In this document: positions 50,557-59,602 of the stretch, piece after piece
Layout: every line of letters begins with the position of its first letter
Numbering within the stretch: position 1 is the first letter of the stretch
Origin: an uncultured Porphyromonadaceae bacterium
Lineage (GTDB): Bacteria > Bacteroidota > Bacteroidia > Bacteroidales > Muribaculaceae
NCBI GenBank assembly: GCA_947177685.1
Contig: CAMWVE010000004.1
Location: forward strand, 48,099 to 112,098
DNA: 64,000 nt
Reading direction: 5' to 3'
Program-made: the position numbers and the translations under genes
The notes under the pieces: generated by a model
The model's database searches: none
What the model was told of the DNA's origin: nothing
What the model saw: the letters and a program-made list of their open reading frames with translations, nothing else

Positions 50557-52467
50557 ATGGGAAAAATTATTGGTATAGACTTAGGAACAACCAACTCATG
50601 TGTATCTGTTGTAGAAGGTAACGACGCTGTCGTTATCCCTAACAGTGAAGGTCGTAACACCACTCCTTCAGTAGTGGCTTTCGTTGACGGCGGCGAACGC
50701 AAAGTAGGCGAACCTGCAAAACGTCAGGCTATTACCAACCCGAAACGTACAATCTATTCGATCAAACGTTTCATGGGAGAAACCTGCGCGCAGGTAGAGG
50801 ATGAAATCAAACGCGTGCCCTACAAAGTAGTTTGCACCAAAAACGGAATGCCCCGCGTCGACATCGACGGTCGCGAATACTCACCTCAGGAAATCTCAGC
50901 AATGATTCTTCAGAAAATGAAGAAAACCGCCGAAGACTTCCTCGGTCAGGAAGTGACAGAAGCAGTCATCACCGTGCCCGCATACTTCAACGACTCACAG
51001 CGTCAGGCAACCAAAGAAGCCGGCGAAATCGCAGGTCTTAAAGTAATGCGACTCGTGAACGAACCCACCGCTGCGGCGCTTGCCTACGGTATCGAAAAGA
51101 AAGACAAAGACATGAAAGTCGCAGTGTTCGACCTCGGTGGCGGTACATTCGATATCTCAATCCTTGAATTCGGTGGCGGCGTATTCGAAGTACTCTCGAC
51201 CAACGGTGACACACACCTCGGCGGTGACGACTTCGACCAAGTTATCATCAACTGGCTCGCCGATGAATTTGAAAAAGAACACGGAATCGACCTCCGCAAA
51301 GATCCTATGGCACTCCAGCGCCTCAAAGAAGCAGCAGAGAAAGCCAAAATAGAACTCTCAAGCACCACTTCAACCGAAATCAACCTCCCCTACATCATGC
51401 CTGTCGACGGAATACCTCAGCACCTTGTAAAAACACTTACCCGTGCTAAATTCGAACAGCTCGCCGACAAACTTATTCAGGACACCATCAAACCCTGCGA
51501 GCAGGCACTTAAAGATGCCAAACTCACCGCAGCCGACATTGACGAAGTGATCCTCGTGGGCGGTTCAACCCGTATCCCCGCCGTGCAGCAGGTAGTAGAA
51601 AAATTCTTCGGCAAAGCGCCCTCAAAAGGTGTTAACCCCGACGAAGTGGTTGCCATCGGTGCAGCAATTCAGGGAGCCTCCATGTCAGGTAACCAGAACT
51701 ACAAAGACGTCGTTCTTCTTGACGTAGTTCCCCTGTCAGTAGGTATCGAAACCCTCGGTGGCGTGATGACCAAACTCATCGAAGCAAACTCCACAATTCC
51801 TATCCGCAAGAGCGAAACATTCTCTACCGCAGCTGACAACCAGCCCTCAGTAGAAATCCACGTTCTGCAGGGCGAGCGCCCCATGGCAAAAGATGACAAG
51901 ACACTGGGTAAATTCCACCTCGACGGCATCGCACCCGCACCCCGTGGCATACCTCAGATCGAAGTGACATTTGAAATCGATGCCAACGGTATTCTCAACG
52001 TATCGGCAAAAGATAAAGCAACCGGCAAAGAGCAGTCAATCCGTATTGAAGCATCAAGCGGTCTGACCGACGAAGAAATCAAACGTATGAAAGAAGAGGC
52101 AGAAGCCAATGCAGCATCCGACGCCAAAGAAAAAGAGCGCGTCGACAAGATGAATCAGGCTGACTCCTACATCTTCCAGACCGAGAAACAGCTCAACGAG
52201 CTCGGCGACAAGATTCCCGCCGACAAGAAAGCACCCATTGAGGCAGCCCTTGAAAAACTCCGTCAGGCTCACAAAGCAGGTGACATCGCAGGCATCGATG
52301 CAGCCATCAACGAAATCAACACCGCCTTCGGTGCAGCACAGCAGGACATCCTTAACGCACAGCAGGCAGGCGCATCAGCCGGTGCAGATCAGACCCACAC
52401 CAACCCCGGCGGCTCAGCACCCTCTGACGACCATGTCACCGACGTTGACTTCGAAGAGGTGAAATAA
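50557..52467 (+). CDS. dnaK: Chaperone protein DnaK (Hsp70)
   Basis: A 636-residue Hsp70. The ATPase domain starts [16 protein letters not shown] (5-20) and has [16 protein letters not shown] and the [13 protein letters not shown] block; the substrate domain follows from about 390, and the tail ends in DVDFEEVK, the EEVK motif of bacterial DnaK. grpE and dnaJ are not adjacent. The upstream 240 bases show no CIRCE-like operator that I can see. A strong terminator follows. Confidence 0.98.
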   Translation: MGKIIGIDLGTTNSCVSVVEGNDAVVIPNSEGRNTTPSVVAFVDGGERKVGEPAKRQAITNPKRTIYSIKRFMGETCAQVEDEIKRVPYKVVCTKNGMPRVDIDGREYSPQEISAMILQKMKKTAEDFLGQEVTEAVITVPAYFNDSQRQATKEAGEIAGLKVMRLVNEPTAAALAYGIEKKDKDMKVAVFDLGGGTFDISILEFGGGVFEVLSTNGDTHLGGDDFDQVIINWLADEFEKEHGIDLRKDPMALQRLKEAAEKAKIELSSTTSTEINLPYIMPVDGIPQHLVKTLTRAKFEQLADKLIQDTIKPCEQALKDAKLTAADIDEVILVGGSTRIPAVQQVVEKFFGKAPSKGVNPDEVVAIGAAIQGASMSGNQNYKDVVLLDVVPLSVGIETLGGVMTKLIEANSTIPIRKSETFSTAADNQPSVEIHVLQGERPMAKDDKTLGKFHLDGIAPAPRGIPQIEVTFEIDANGILNVSAKDKATGKEQSIRIEASSGLTDEEIKRMKEEAEANAASDAKEKERVDKMNQADSYIFQTEKQLNELGDKIPADKKAPIEAALEKLRQAHKAGDIAGIDAAINEINTAFGAAQQDILNAQQAGASAGADQTHTNPGGSAPSDDHVTDVDFEEVK

Positions 52468-52496
52468 TCCCTCTATTCAGAACAATCTAAATCTCT

Positions 52497-52531
52497 CAAC
52501 GAGGTTGCCTGACAAACAGGTAACCTCGTTG
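52497..52531 (+). terminator. Intrinsic terminator of dnaK
   Basis: CAACGAGGTTGCCTG (52497-52511) pairs with CAGGTAACCTCGTTG (52517-52531) at 14 of 15 positions around a 5-base loop; TCGTATTTAAT follows. It begins 30 bases after the dnaK stop. Confidence 0.68.
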
Positions 52532-52598
52532 TCGTATTTAATCGTGGTGGGTGCGCATTCAATCTTGGCAACAGGGGCGGGCATCGCCACATGAAGCG

Positions 52599-52634
52599 CA
52601 AGCGGCGTGTTCCTTTGATGGAGCACGCCGCTTG
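52599..52634. terminator. Probable terminator hairpin downstream of the C10 protease gene
   Basis: CAAGCGGCGTG (52599-52609) and CACGCCGCTTG (52624-52634) form a perfect 11-bp GC-rich stem with a 14-base loop. It lies about 120 bases past the C10 protease stop on the minus strand and about 130 past dnaK. There is no T-run on either strand, so it could also be a stability element. Confidence 0.45.
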
Positions 52635-52667
52635 GGGTTATAGGGATTCTGATTATGTCGTTCTGAA

Positions 52668-52769
52668 AGTAACTTTGATTTATGTTGGGAAGCGTTAAGT
52701 TCCTCAGTATATTACTTTAGTAACTTTGGTTTATTGTAAGGAGCTTAGGTTCCTCAGAATGTCACTTTG
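52668..52769. repeat. Imperfect 50-bp tandem duplication of the C10 protease 3' end
   Basis: AGTAACTTTG begins both 52668 and 52719, and TTCCTCAG lies at corresponding places (52700 and 52750). The right copy spans the final codons and stop of the C10 protease gene; the left copy lies beyond the stop. The copies agree at roughly three quarters of positions, so the event is old. Confidence 0.7.
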
Positions 52770-55312
52770 AATACTTTGTGGTTGCCGTTGCTGTCGCGGA
52801 CACTGATGATGGTCAGTCCGGAAGCTGCGTCGCTGACGGTGGCGGTGGTGCCGTCAATGGTGACGGTGGTGCCTGTCTGACGACCGGTGATGTCATACGT
52901 TTCTACTGCAACAATCTCTGTGTCGCCTTTGATCGTAGCGGTGCGGGTGGCACGGTCGGTGACGCAGCTGATACCATTGTCGTCCTTAACTGTTTCCACG
53001 CCTGAAGGTCTGCGGAATTTGACGGGGAGAAGGTCGGAGAGCTGCACGAATCCACCGGGCGCTACGTTTGCCAGAACTACATAATAAACGCGGTCTTTGT
53101 CTGCTACGGGATAGCAGATGGAAACGTCGTATGATACTTTGCGGTTCTGGGTGGTGAGGAACACCGGCATAGAGGCGCTTTCCACAATCGCTACCTGATT
53201 GTTATCCGCCGGCTCGCAAAGGCATGCGAACACGTTGTAGGCGAAGTAACCGAAATAGATCGACAGGTCGGCTGACACTTTGATGTCGTTCGGATCGGGG
53301 AGCACGAAAATGTTGTCCTCAACAGTGGCATCGGGCAGCTTGTAGTTCGCAACGGTAACTTTGGGCTGTGTGGGCGGGTCAAGAATTTTCACCTCGCTCT
53401 GGAATGCGTCGAGATAGAAGTTGTAGGTTTCCTCATCGAAGAAACTGAACACGAGGGGAACGTTAAGGAACGGATCGATGAACTGCACGAATGACTGCAT
53501 GTCAGTCACCCACTCGCGTGTGACGGTGGAGTTTGCGGGAATATCCAAGAAAATGCTTTCGCCGAGCATGATCACGCCCTCATCATCGGCAATGATGGGC
53601 GCGAAGCCGCTCACGCGGTCCACGTCAGCCGTGTTTTCAACGGTCAATTTCACTTTGGTGAGGCAGCCGTAGTACAGAGGCGACGTGAACTCACCGGTGA
53701 TTTTCAGCGGCGGAAGCAGGTGTGTGATCAGGGTGTAATTTCCGTTTTCAACCTTGATGGTCACATAGTTGGGCATGCCGTAGCTTGGCTTTGCTGCAAC
53801 CCATTCCGACCCGTCGGTGGGATCCTCCATGGTGGCGCGGGTGAGCACGGTGCTGCCGGGAACCACCTTGTAGGTGCCGTTGCTGAGTTTTACTTTGCTC
53901 AGGTCAATGGTGCCGTTGTTGTTACCCAGATAAACGCCGTAGCCGGGTTCGAGCTGCACTGCCGGACCTGACAGTTCCTCATAGATTTTCCCTCCGGGGG
54001 TATCGCCTTGAGGTTCGAACATCACGCCGAATTTGCAGATAAGTGTCGACGGATTGTAGTTAACCCAGCCGGGGTTCGAGGTGTTGTCAATTTTCAGTTT
54101 GAGGATGCTGCCGGTCAGTGTTGCCGAGAGTTCACCTTCCTGAGTCATGAATATGGGTCGTTCTTCCACCGGACCTCCCTTGTTAGGCTGGAGCCCTATC
54201 AGGGCATCCTGTGTGAAGTTATAACCGCCACCGGTACCGCCACCGGTGCCGAGTGAGCCGGGATTCAGTGCCTCCAGTGTGTAGTAGCCGTCAGAGATAC
54301 CTGACCAGCCCCAGTTGAAGTGGAAAAGACCGTTGCCGTCATAGCCGTCGCAAACAAATGAGTGTCCGCCACCGAGTGCCGAACCGCCGCCATAGACCAC
54401 GGGACCCACATTCTTGAGGTTTTCATAGATCATCTCGTTCCACTGCGGGGTTGAGTAGTAGCTGCGGAGGGCATAGAGGGTGTTGGGGTCATAGTCGAAA
54501 TATTTCACCATTCCGTTGCGGATGTTGAGCGCCAGCGCACCTGAGGCATCGAGGCTATACTGCATTTTCACGGCATAACCGCAAGCTTTCATCAGATATG
54601 CCACTGCATCGGCTTGGGTCTGGTCATATTGTCCTTCAATGTAAGTGTCGAGCATGTTGTTCCATTCGAATTTCTCTTTTGAGAAGTCGAGGGTCACTTT
54701 TTTCTCGATGCTTTCGATGCCGTAGGTGATTGAACCTTTTCCTCTTTCAGGATATTCAAAATATTTCATCACCTGAGCGAGCGAGGTTGCCACACAGCCG
54801 GTCCAAGTGCGGTTGGTGCCGTCGAGCGGACACTGGTCGTTGTAGGGGGCAACCTGATCCCATTTTGTCTTTACCATCGGCTCGATAGCCTGACGCTGTG
54901 CCTTCATGGAAAGCTGATTCACGGTACTTGAGCTGCCTTCGTTCTGACGGGCATACTCTATCTGGGCTGCATATTCTTCAAGCCACCATTGCATCTGTGG
55001 GGGCATGTTTTCAGCCGAGAAGTTGCCGTTGTCAGAATAACCGAGCAACGGGAGCGCCTGATCATCGGCACTGAGGACCATATAGCCTTCCGCTTCCGGA
55101 TTTGCGAAAACATAAACTGCCGGTTTGCCGGTCACGGTGCGTGTGGTGTGTGCTGGCACCGGGTTCATCCCCTTTGCTTTGGCGCGGGTTGCAGGCGACA
55201 CCTGTCCTTGCGACAGGCGGCTCAGCGCTTCCGCGGGGGTCAGTTCTCGCGCCGAGGCTATCGGTGCGAGGGCAACTGCAAGCAGCATTACTGCTGTCTT
55301 TAGTTTTTTCAT
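52754..55312 (-). CDS. C10 family (streptopain-like) cysteine protease, putative T9SS cargo
   Basis: An 852-residue secreted protease. Signal MKKLKTAVMLLAVALAPIASA is followed by a Spi-type propeptide (about 22-140, with YVFANPEAEGYMVLSADDQALPLLGYSDNG). The catalytic Cys is in TWTGCVATSLAQVMKYF (near 172) and the His in GGGHSFVCDGYDG (near 316), followed by FHFNWGWSG. A beta-sandwich region and a C-terminal sorting domain follow, ending TIISVRDSNGNHKVFKVTF. Start 55312 is chosen by the signal peptide; the longer frame upstream crosses a hairpin. Family members include interpain and streptopain; the substrate is unknown. Confidence 0.9.
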   Translation of the reverse strand: MKKLKTAVMLLAVALAPIASARELTPAEALSRLSQGQVSPATRAKAKGMNPVPAHTTRTVTGKPAVYVFANPEAEGYMVLSADDQALPLLGYSDNGNFSAENMPPQMQWWLEEYAAQIEYARQNEGSSSTVNQLSMKAQRQAIEPMVKTKWDQVAPYNDQCPLDGTNRTWTGCVATSLAQVMKYFEYPERGKGSITYGIESIEKKVTLDFSKEKFEWNNMLDTYIEGQYDQTQADAVAYLMKACGYAVKMQYSLDASGALALNIRNGMVKYFDYDPNTLYALRSYYSTPQWNEMIYENLKNVGPVVYGGGSALGGGHSFVCDGYDGNGLFHFNWGWSGISDGYYTLEALNPGSLGTGGGTGGGYNFTQDALIGLQPNKGGPVEERPIFMTQEGELSATLTGSILKLKIDNTSNPGWVNYNPSTLICKFGVMFEPQGDTPGGKIYEELSGPAVQLEPGYGVYLGNNNGTIDLSKVKLSNGTYKVVPGSTVLTRATMEDPTDGSEWVAAKPSYGMPNYVTIKVENGNYTLITHLLPPLKITGEFTSPLYYGCLTKVKLTVENTADVDRVSGFAPIIADDEGVIMLGESIFLDIPANSTVTREWVTDMQSFVQFIDPFLNVPLVFSFFDEETYNFYLDAFQSEVKILDPPTQPKVTVANYKLPDATVEDNIFVLPDPNDIKVSADLSIYFGYFAYNVFACLCEPADNNQVAIVESASMPVFLTTQNRKVSYDVSICYPVADKDRVYYVVLANVAPGGFVQLSDLLPVKFRRPSGVETVKDDNGISCVTDRATRTATIKGDTEIVAVETYDITGRQTGTTVTIDGTTATVSDAASGLTIISVRDSNGNHKVFKVTF

Positions 55313-55374
55313 TAGCAAGATTCCTTTATAAGTGTTTGATTTAGTGTTTCTATCCATTAATTTGAAAAGCGGAC

Positions 55375-55409
55375 GAAGGTGTGTCATAGTTTTCCTATGA
55401 CACACCTTC
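55375..55409 (-). terminator. Terminator hairpin after the repeat-protein gene
   Basis: GAAGGTGTGTCATAG (55375-55389) and CTATGACACACCTTC (55395-55409) form a perfect 15-bp stem with a 5-base loop. On the minus strand it comes about 45 bases after the stop of the 1371-residue protein gene and is followed by GTCCGCTTTTC. It separates that gene from the C10 protease gene. Confidence 0.62.
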
Positions 55410-55452
55410 CGATTCCGTCATTTTAATTTGATGCTTTGAAGCACCGGTGAGA

Positions 55453-58400
55453 TTATTTCAGAATTACCTTCTGACCGTTGATGATGTAAAGACCTTTGTG
55501 GAGATCGCGGATAGCTGCGGCAGGTGCATTGTCGAGAACAATACGTCCTTCGATGGTGTAAACTGTCACGTTTCCGTTTTCATCAGCAAAGATTTCTTCA
55601 ACACCTGTCACACTGGGATCAACAACGTAAGTTGCGGAGATTTCAGGTGACTCATGTGCGCCGTCGAGGGTGAAGGTACCTTCTCTTACTGTAAGGATGT
55701 AGTTGCCGGCCTTGGTGGTCGCGGGGAAGGTAGCTGAGAATGTAACGCCCTTGTCAGCAGTTTCATCACCGGCTGCCATGGTGGTTGTGTTATCAACAAC
55801 GGCTAATTTACCGTTCTGGCTGTAAGAGTAGTCAGGTGTACGCAGAGATGCACCATATTCGTTGAAGATTTCGCCTTTGGTTGCATCGGGGAAGTTGATG
55901 TAGATTGTTGAAATCACACCAATCTTGTTGCTTGAGCTATTTTCTTCGGGAGTGATCTTTGCGGTAAATGACTTGGGTTCAACAATGTTCCATACGCCTT
56001 CAACTGCAGGACTGGGCTTGCCACCTACGGTAAATGCGCCTTCAGGGATAGCGATTCTTAAAACACCTGTTTTGTTATATGCATTGTCCATGATGCCGAA
56101 CATCAGGAAGTTCGCTTCCTTCATACACATATATGCCGATGCAGGGATAGCGACACCGTCGAGAGTGATATCGATTTTTGACTGTGCAGGTTCGGAAGAA
56201 ACATTTGAGTCTTCGCTGAACACGAATGCTACCTGAACACCCCAATCGCTGAGAACCACAGTTCCGTCAGGAGTAATTTCATACTCGGCTGATACTTCGT
56301 GGTCGATGGTGTACTCTGCCATGATGTCAACGCTGGGTTTGCCGTCAACAATGAATGAGCCTTCGTAGATTTTCAGATATACTTTGCCGTTGGCAGGTTT
56401 CTGCATGCCTTCAGGAATAGAGATCACGAAGGTGGGTACGGAAGCTGACGCATCTTTTACACAATCCAAGCGGGGAGTTGCATAAATATTATTGTCAGTC
56501 AGTGACATGTCAGGATACTGTGCCAGTTCTACAGTAGTTGCATGGGGGAAGGTGAGGACAACCTCAAATGATTCAAGCGTGCTGCCTGATTCGGGAGTAA
56601 GAACGTAAGATTTCTGGAATGTGTACTTAACGGTTACTTCCTTGCTGGGTTCGCCATCGAGTGTGAATGCGCCGGCAGGAATTGTGATGGTGTATTCACC
56701 TTCTACTGTCGGATTTGAGAAGTTGATAGTGCGGGTTTTGCCAACACCGATTACGTCAGTTGTTGAGCCGTCGAACTGATCACCGGTCAAAGTGATTGCA
56801 ACTTCATTGTAGTCAATCTTTGAAACATTGCCGAAGTCAATGATAATCTTTGACAGATCCTCAACCACGCTGCCGGGTTCGGGAGTGATGGTATAGGGGA
56901 GTTTCGCTGCTTCAATGGTGTATTCAGCCTTGATTTCGGCATTGGTTTCGCCTTCGTAGGTGAATGTGCCTGCGGCAATAGTCATTGTCCATGTGCCTGC
57001 GGCGGTGATGGGCGCGGGCTCTTCAGCTGCATCAATGGGAGTAACGGTCATCACGCGGTTTTCACCTTCACTTGACCAGTCGTAGTTTACAATTGCCTGA
57101 ATTGTCTGATCGCCGTTGGTGAATGTAGCGTTGGGGAATTCCCATCCTGAGAAGTATTCTTCAGCTGAAATCTTGTTGAATGTCAGTTTAACAACTGAGA
57201 TTTCCTCAACGGTTGAACCGGCTTCGGGATTGAGAGTGAAGTCGTCGCAGATAGAGATCATGTTGGGATCAACTGTTACGCTGCCGCTGTAAGCCATGGT
57301 TTTGTAACCGCCTTCAACCTCTACCATCGCATTGTCAGCTTCGCTCCATTTCTTTTGAACGAATGCGCCTGCGGGGATATCGATGGTGTAAGTGCCGGCT
57401 TCAACAACGGGTGTTGAAAGGATGATGGGAACAATGGTGTTTCCTTCTTCATCAGCATTGGGGTCACCGAGTTCGCCGAAAGTAGCAACTGTTTCTTCGC
57501 CCTTCTTGACTGACAGCTGAGTCAGAACTGATTCATTGTAGTCAAGCATGCTTTCAAATGTGGGATCAACTGAGGGAAGTGTAACCTTGATGGTTGAGAG
57601 AGTCTTGACAGTAGCGCCGTCAGCAGGGTCAACAAGGATTTCGCTGAACTTGGGAGCGGGCGAAACGGTCACCACGTTGTTGCGTGCATTGCCGGTTACG
57701 TTAAAGATAAATTCGCCGTTTTCGTCAAGTTTAACCTGTTCATTTTTGTATTTGACAATCATGTCGGGGCTTGCAGGTTTAACGATAACCTGTGTGCCTG
57801 AAATGAGTGACTGACCTGCAGGATTAGCTATGTGGCGGACGGGGCTGTAGAAGAAGCCTGCGGTGGCTCCGCCTTCAAGATTCAGCGATACGCCTGACAG
57901 AGAAGGACGTGCTGATGAAAGATAAGCCTGAACATCTGATTTGGTTCCGGCTGCAATGCCGTCACCTTCAACGGGATAGTAGGGAGTGAATGTGAATTCC
58001 CAGTATTCAGAGTCAGAGTTGACAGTATGTTCAAGAGGAGCGCCGTCCAGATAAACTGCACCGTTAGCGTCACCTGCAATACCTACGATTACAGGTTCAT
58101 TATAGTTGGGAATGAAAGTAACTGCCTTGGTTCCGGCTGTGATGGTTCCTGAGAGTCCGGCAGGGTTTTCCCATGCGTCGGTAATCATTGCATTAGCGCT
58201 TGAGAGCTTGGCGTGAGAAGAACCGGTAGCAGTCAGATTAAATGAATAGGCTGCATCAAGTTTCTTAACGACCATGTAGAAGTATGTACCGTCAGAGTTG
58301 GGGAAGAGTGAAGCAGAACCTGAGTGCTGTTCTTTTGTTCCGCTTTCAGAAGTAGAGGTGTAGAGGTCAGCAATGTAATATCCTGCTTTGGGACGGAAGA

Positions 58401-59568
58401 ATATTTTACCGATTTTCTCAGAAACAGGGATTACATATTTTTCTGAGTTTGAAGAATTGAAGGTATATTTGCCATCTACTGAAATACTTCCGGTCACAGG
58501 CTGAGCTGCAGGCATCTCGATAGCTGTACCGCCATAAGTAGTGCTGAATTCAACACCTTCAGCACCCTGAATGTAACCTGTGAAGTTGATTGTGCCCCAA
58601 ACAGTTCCGCTACCTTCAATTCGGATTGTGGCAGCTTCCACATTGGGAACTACAAAACGAATTTTCTGGCTCTTGTCGAAAGAAGAAGTTTGAAGCATCG
58701 ATGTGATGTTTTCACCATTCAGATATACGGCTGTAATAGTATATTCCTTTTCTACAAAATTCAACTGGATATCACTGTAACCCATGATATCAAGAGTGTT
58801 ATTGACAATGTTTTTCTCAACAAAATCACCTTTAGTCCAGTCACGGATAGTATAAATACATCCTTCCATGTTGGGACCATACTCAAATGTCAGCTTACAG
58901 GTTTCAGGAGCTTCTGCCGCAGGATTTTCAAATGCCTGAACAACGATGTTCGAACCGTCAGCAAGGCTCATTTCATAGGCGTTGGCATTGTTTTTGTAAA
59001 CCTTTGAACCGTTCAGTGTAACGTTGTAAAGTTCGGGGATTCCCTTGGGTGCAATTGTCAGTGTTGAAACTTGAGAAGAGCTGAATTCATAGGAGTGTTC
59101 ACCTTTTTCAAGTTGAAGCGCTGAACCGTTGGAATATGTAGCGGTGAAGTAGTCAAGACCATTGACAGCATTTACTGTAAACTTCTCTTCCTGAGAAACT
59201 TTTTCAACGTAAATTGTGTAGGTCTTGTCAGTCAGATTGGCGCTGAAGCCGTTACCATTGAAAACGATGCTTCCGGCTGCATTAGGCTCAACAACAACTG
59301 TGTTATCCTCGTTTTGAACCGCCTTGACCAGAGAATAACCGGCTGCGGGCGAAACTTTGACAAACACGTTGTCGTAATTTCCAAACGTGTACTGATACTC
59401 CGTTTTGCCACTGACATCTTGCGGCTTCGCAAAATACTCAATGTTACCGGCAGATATTTCTACTGCTCCCGGAGTCTCCCATTGCAAGGTCAGTGTGTAA
59501 GCCAACGCACTGTTACCCGCAAAGAGAAACATGGTCAACAATAAGAAAAACGAATAAAGTTTTTTCAT
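55453..59568 (-). CDS. Large secreted repeat protein with T9SS sorting domain
   Basis: A 1371-residue exported protein (signal MKKLYSFFLLLTMFLFAGNSALA). No enzyme motif is seen. From about residue 640 to 1310 there are six consecutive units of roughly 95-130 residues, each opening with a (T/L)xPE(P/S/A)GSxVEx(L/I)S pattern and closing with TYTIxIPAGAFTxxGxPSxEVxxxYT. They look like bacterial Ig-like domains. The first half has different beta-rich modules (for example SIVFNGNGFSANLTDKTYTIYVEKV). The end, TVYTIEGRIVLDNAPAAAIRDLHKGLYIINGQKVILK, is a T9SS sorting domain. Probable cell-surface adhesin or scaffold. It follows the 732-residue gene by 34 bp. Confidence 0.85.
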   Translation of the reverse strand: MKKLYSFFLLLTMFLFAGNSALAYTLTLQWETPGAVEISAGNIEYFAKPQDVSGKTEYQYTFGNYDNVFVKVSPAAGYSLVKAVQNEDNTVVVEPNAAGSIVFNGNGFSANLTDKTYTIYVEKVSQEEKFTVNAVNGLDYFTATYSNGSALQLEKGEHSYEFSSSQVSTLTIAPKGIPELYNVTLNGSKVYKNNANAYEMSLADGSNIVVQAFENPAAEAPETCKLTFEYGPNMEGCIYTIRDWTKGDFVEKNIVNNTLDIMGYSDIQLNFVEKEYTITAVYLNGENITSMLQTSSFDKSQKIRFVVPNVEAATIRIEGSGTVWGTINFTGYIQGAEGVEFSTTYGGTAIEMPAAQPVTGSISVDGKYTFNSSNSEKYVIPVSEKIGKIFFRPKAGYYIADLYTSTSESGTKEQHSGSASLFPNSDGTYFYMVVKKLDAAYSFNLTATGSSHAKLSSANAMITDAWENPAGLSGTITAGTKAVTFIPNYNEPVIVGIAGDANGAVYLDGAPLEHTVNSDSEYWEFTFTPYYPVEGDGIAAGTKSDVQAYLSSARPSLSGVSLNLEGGATAGFFYSPVRHIANPAGQSLISGTQVIVKPASPDMIVKYKNEQVKLDENGEFIFNVTGNARNNVVTVSPAPKFSEILVDPADGATVKTLSTIKVTLPSVDPTFESMLDYNESVLTQLSVKKGEETVATFGELGDPNADEEGNTIVPIILSTPVVEAGTYTIDIPAGAFVQKKWSEADNAMVEVEGGYKTMAYSGSVTVDPNMISICDDFTLNPEAGSTVEEISVVKLTFNKISAEEYFSGWEFPNATFTNGDQTIQAIVNYDWSSEGENRVMTVTPIDAAEEPAPITAAGTWTMTIAAGTFTYEGETNAEIKAEYTIEAAKLPYTITPEPGSVVEDLSKIIIDFGNVSKIDYNEVAITLTGDQFDGSTTDVIGVGKTRTINFSNPTVEGEYTITIPAGAFTLDGEPSKEVTVKYTFQKSYVLTPESGSTLESFEVVLTFPHATTVELAQYPDMSLTDNNIYATPRLDCVKDASASVPTFVISIPEGMQKPANGKVYLKIYEGSFIVDGKPSVDIMAEYTIDHEVSAEYEITPDGTVVLSDWGVQVAFVFSEDSNVSSEPAQSKIDITLDGVAIPASAYMCMKEANFLMFGIMDNAYNKTGVLRIAIPEGAFTVGGKPSPAVEGVWNIVEPKSFTAKITPEENSSSNKIGVISTIYINFPDATKGEIFNEYGASLRTPDYSYSQNGKLAVVDNTTTMAAGDETADKGVTFSATFPATTKAGNYILTVREGTFTLDGAHESPEISATYVVDPSVTGVEEIFADENGNVTVYTIEGRIVLDNAPAAAIRDLHKGLYIINGQKVILK

Positions 59569-59602
59569 TGTGGTTAATTATTAAATGTGAATAATATGTG
59601 AT

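Noticed and set aside
52532..52753. Small gene or RNA between dnaK and the C10 protease
   Set aside because: No open frame with start and ribosome site; the interval is explained by a GC-rich hairpin and the 3'-end duplication.
55313..55405. Longer N-terminus for the C10 protease starting at 55405
   Set aside because: It would place 31 charged residues before a clear signal peptide and is encoded in part by a perfect 15-bp terminator hairpin.
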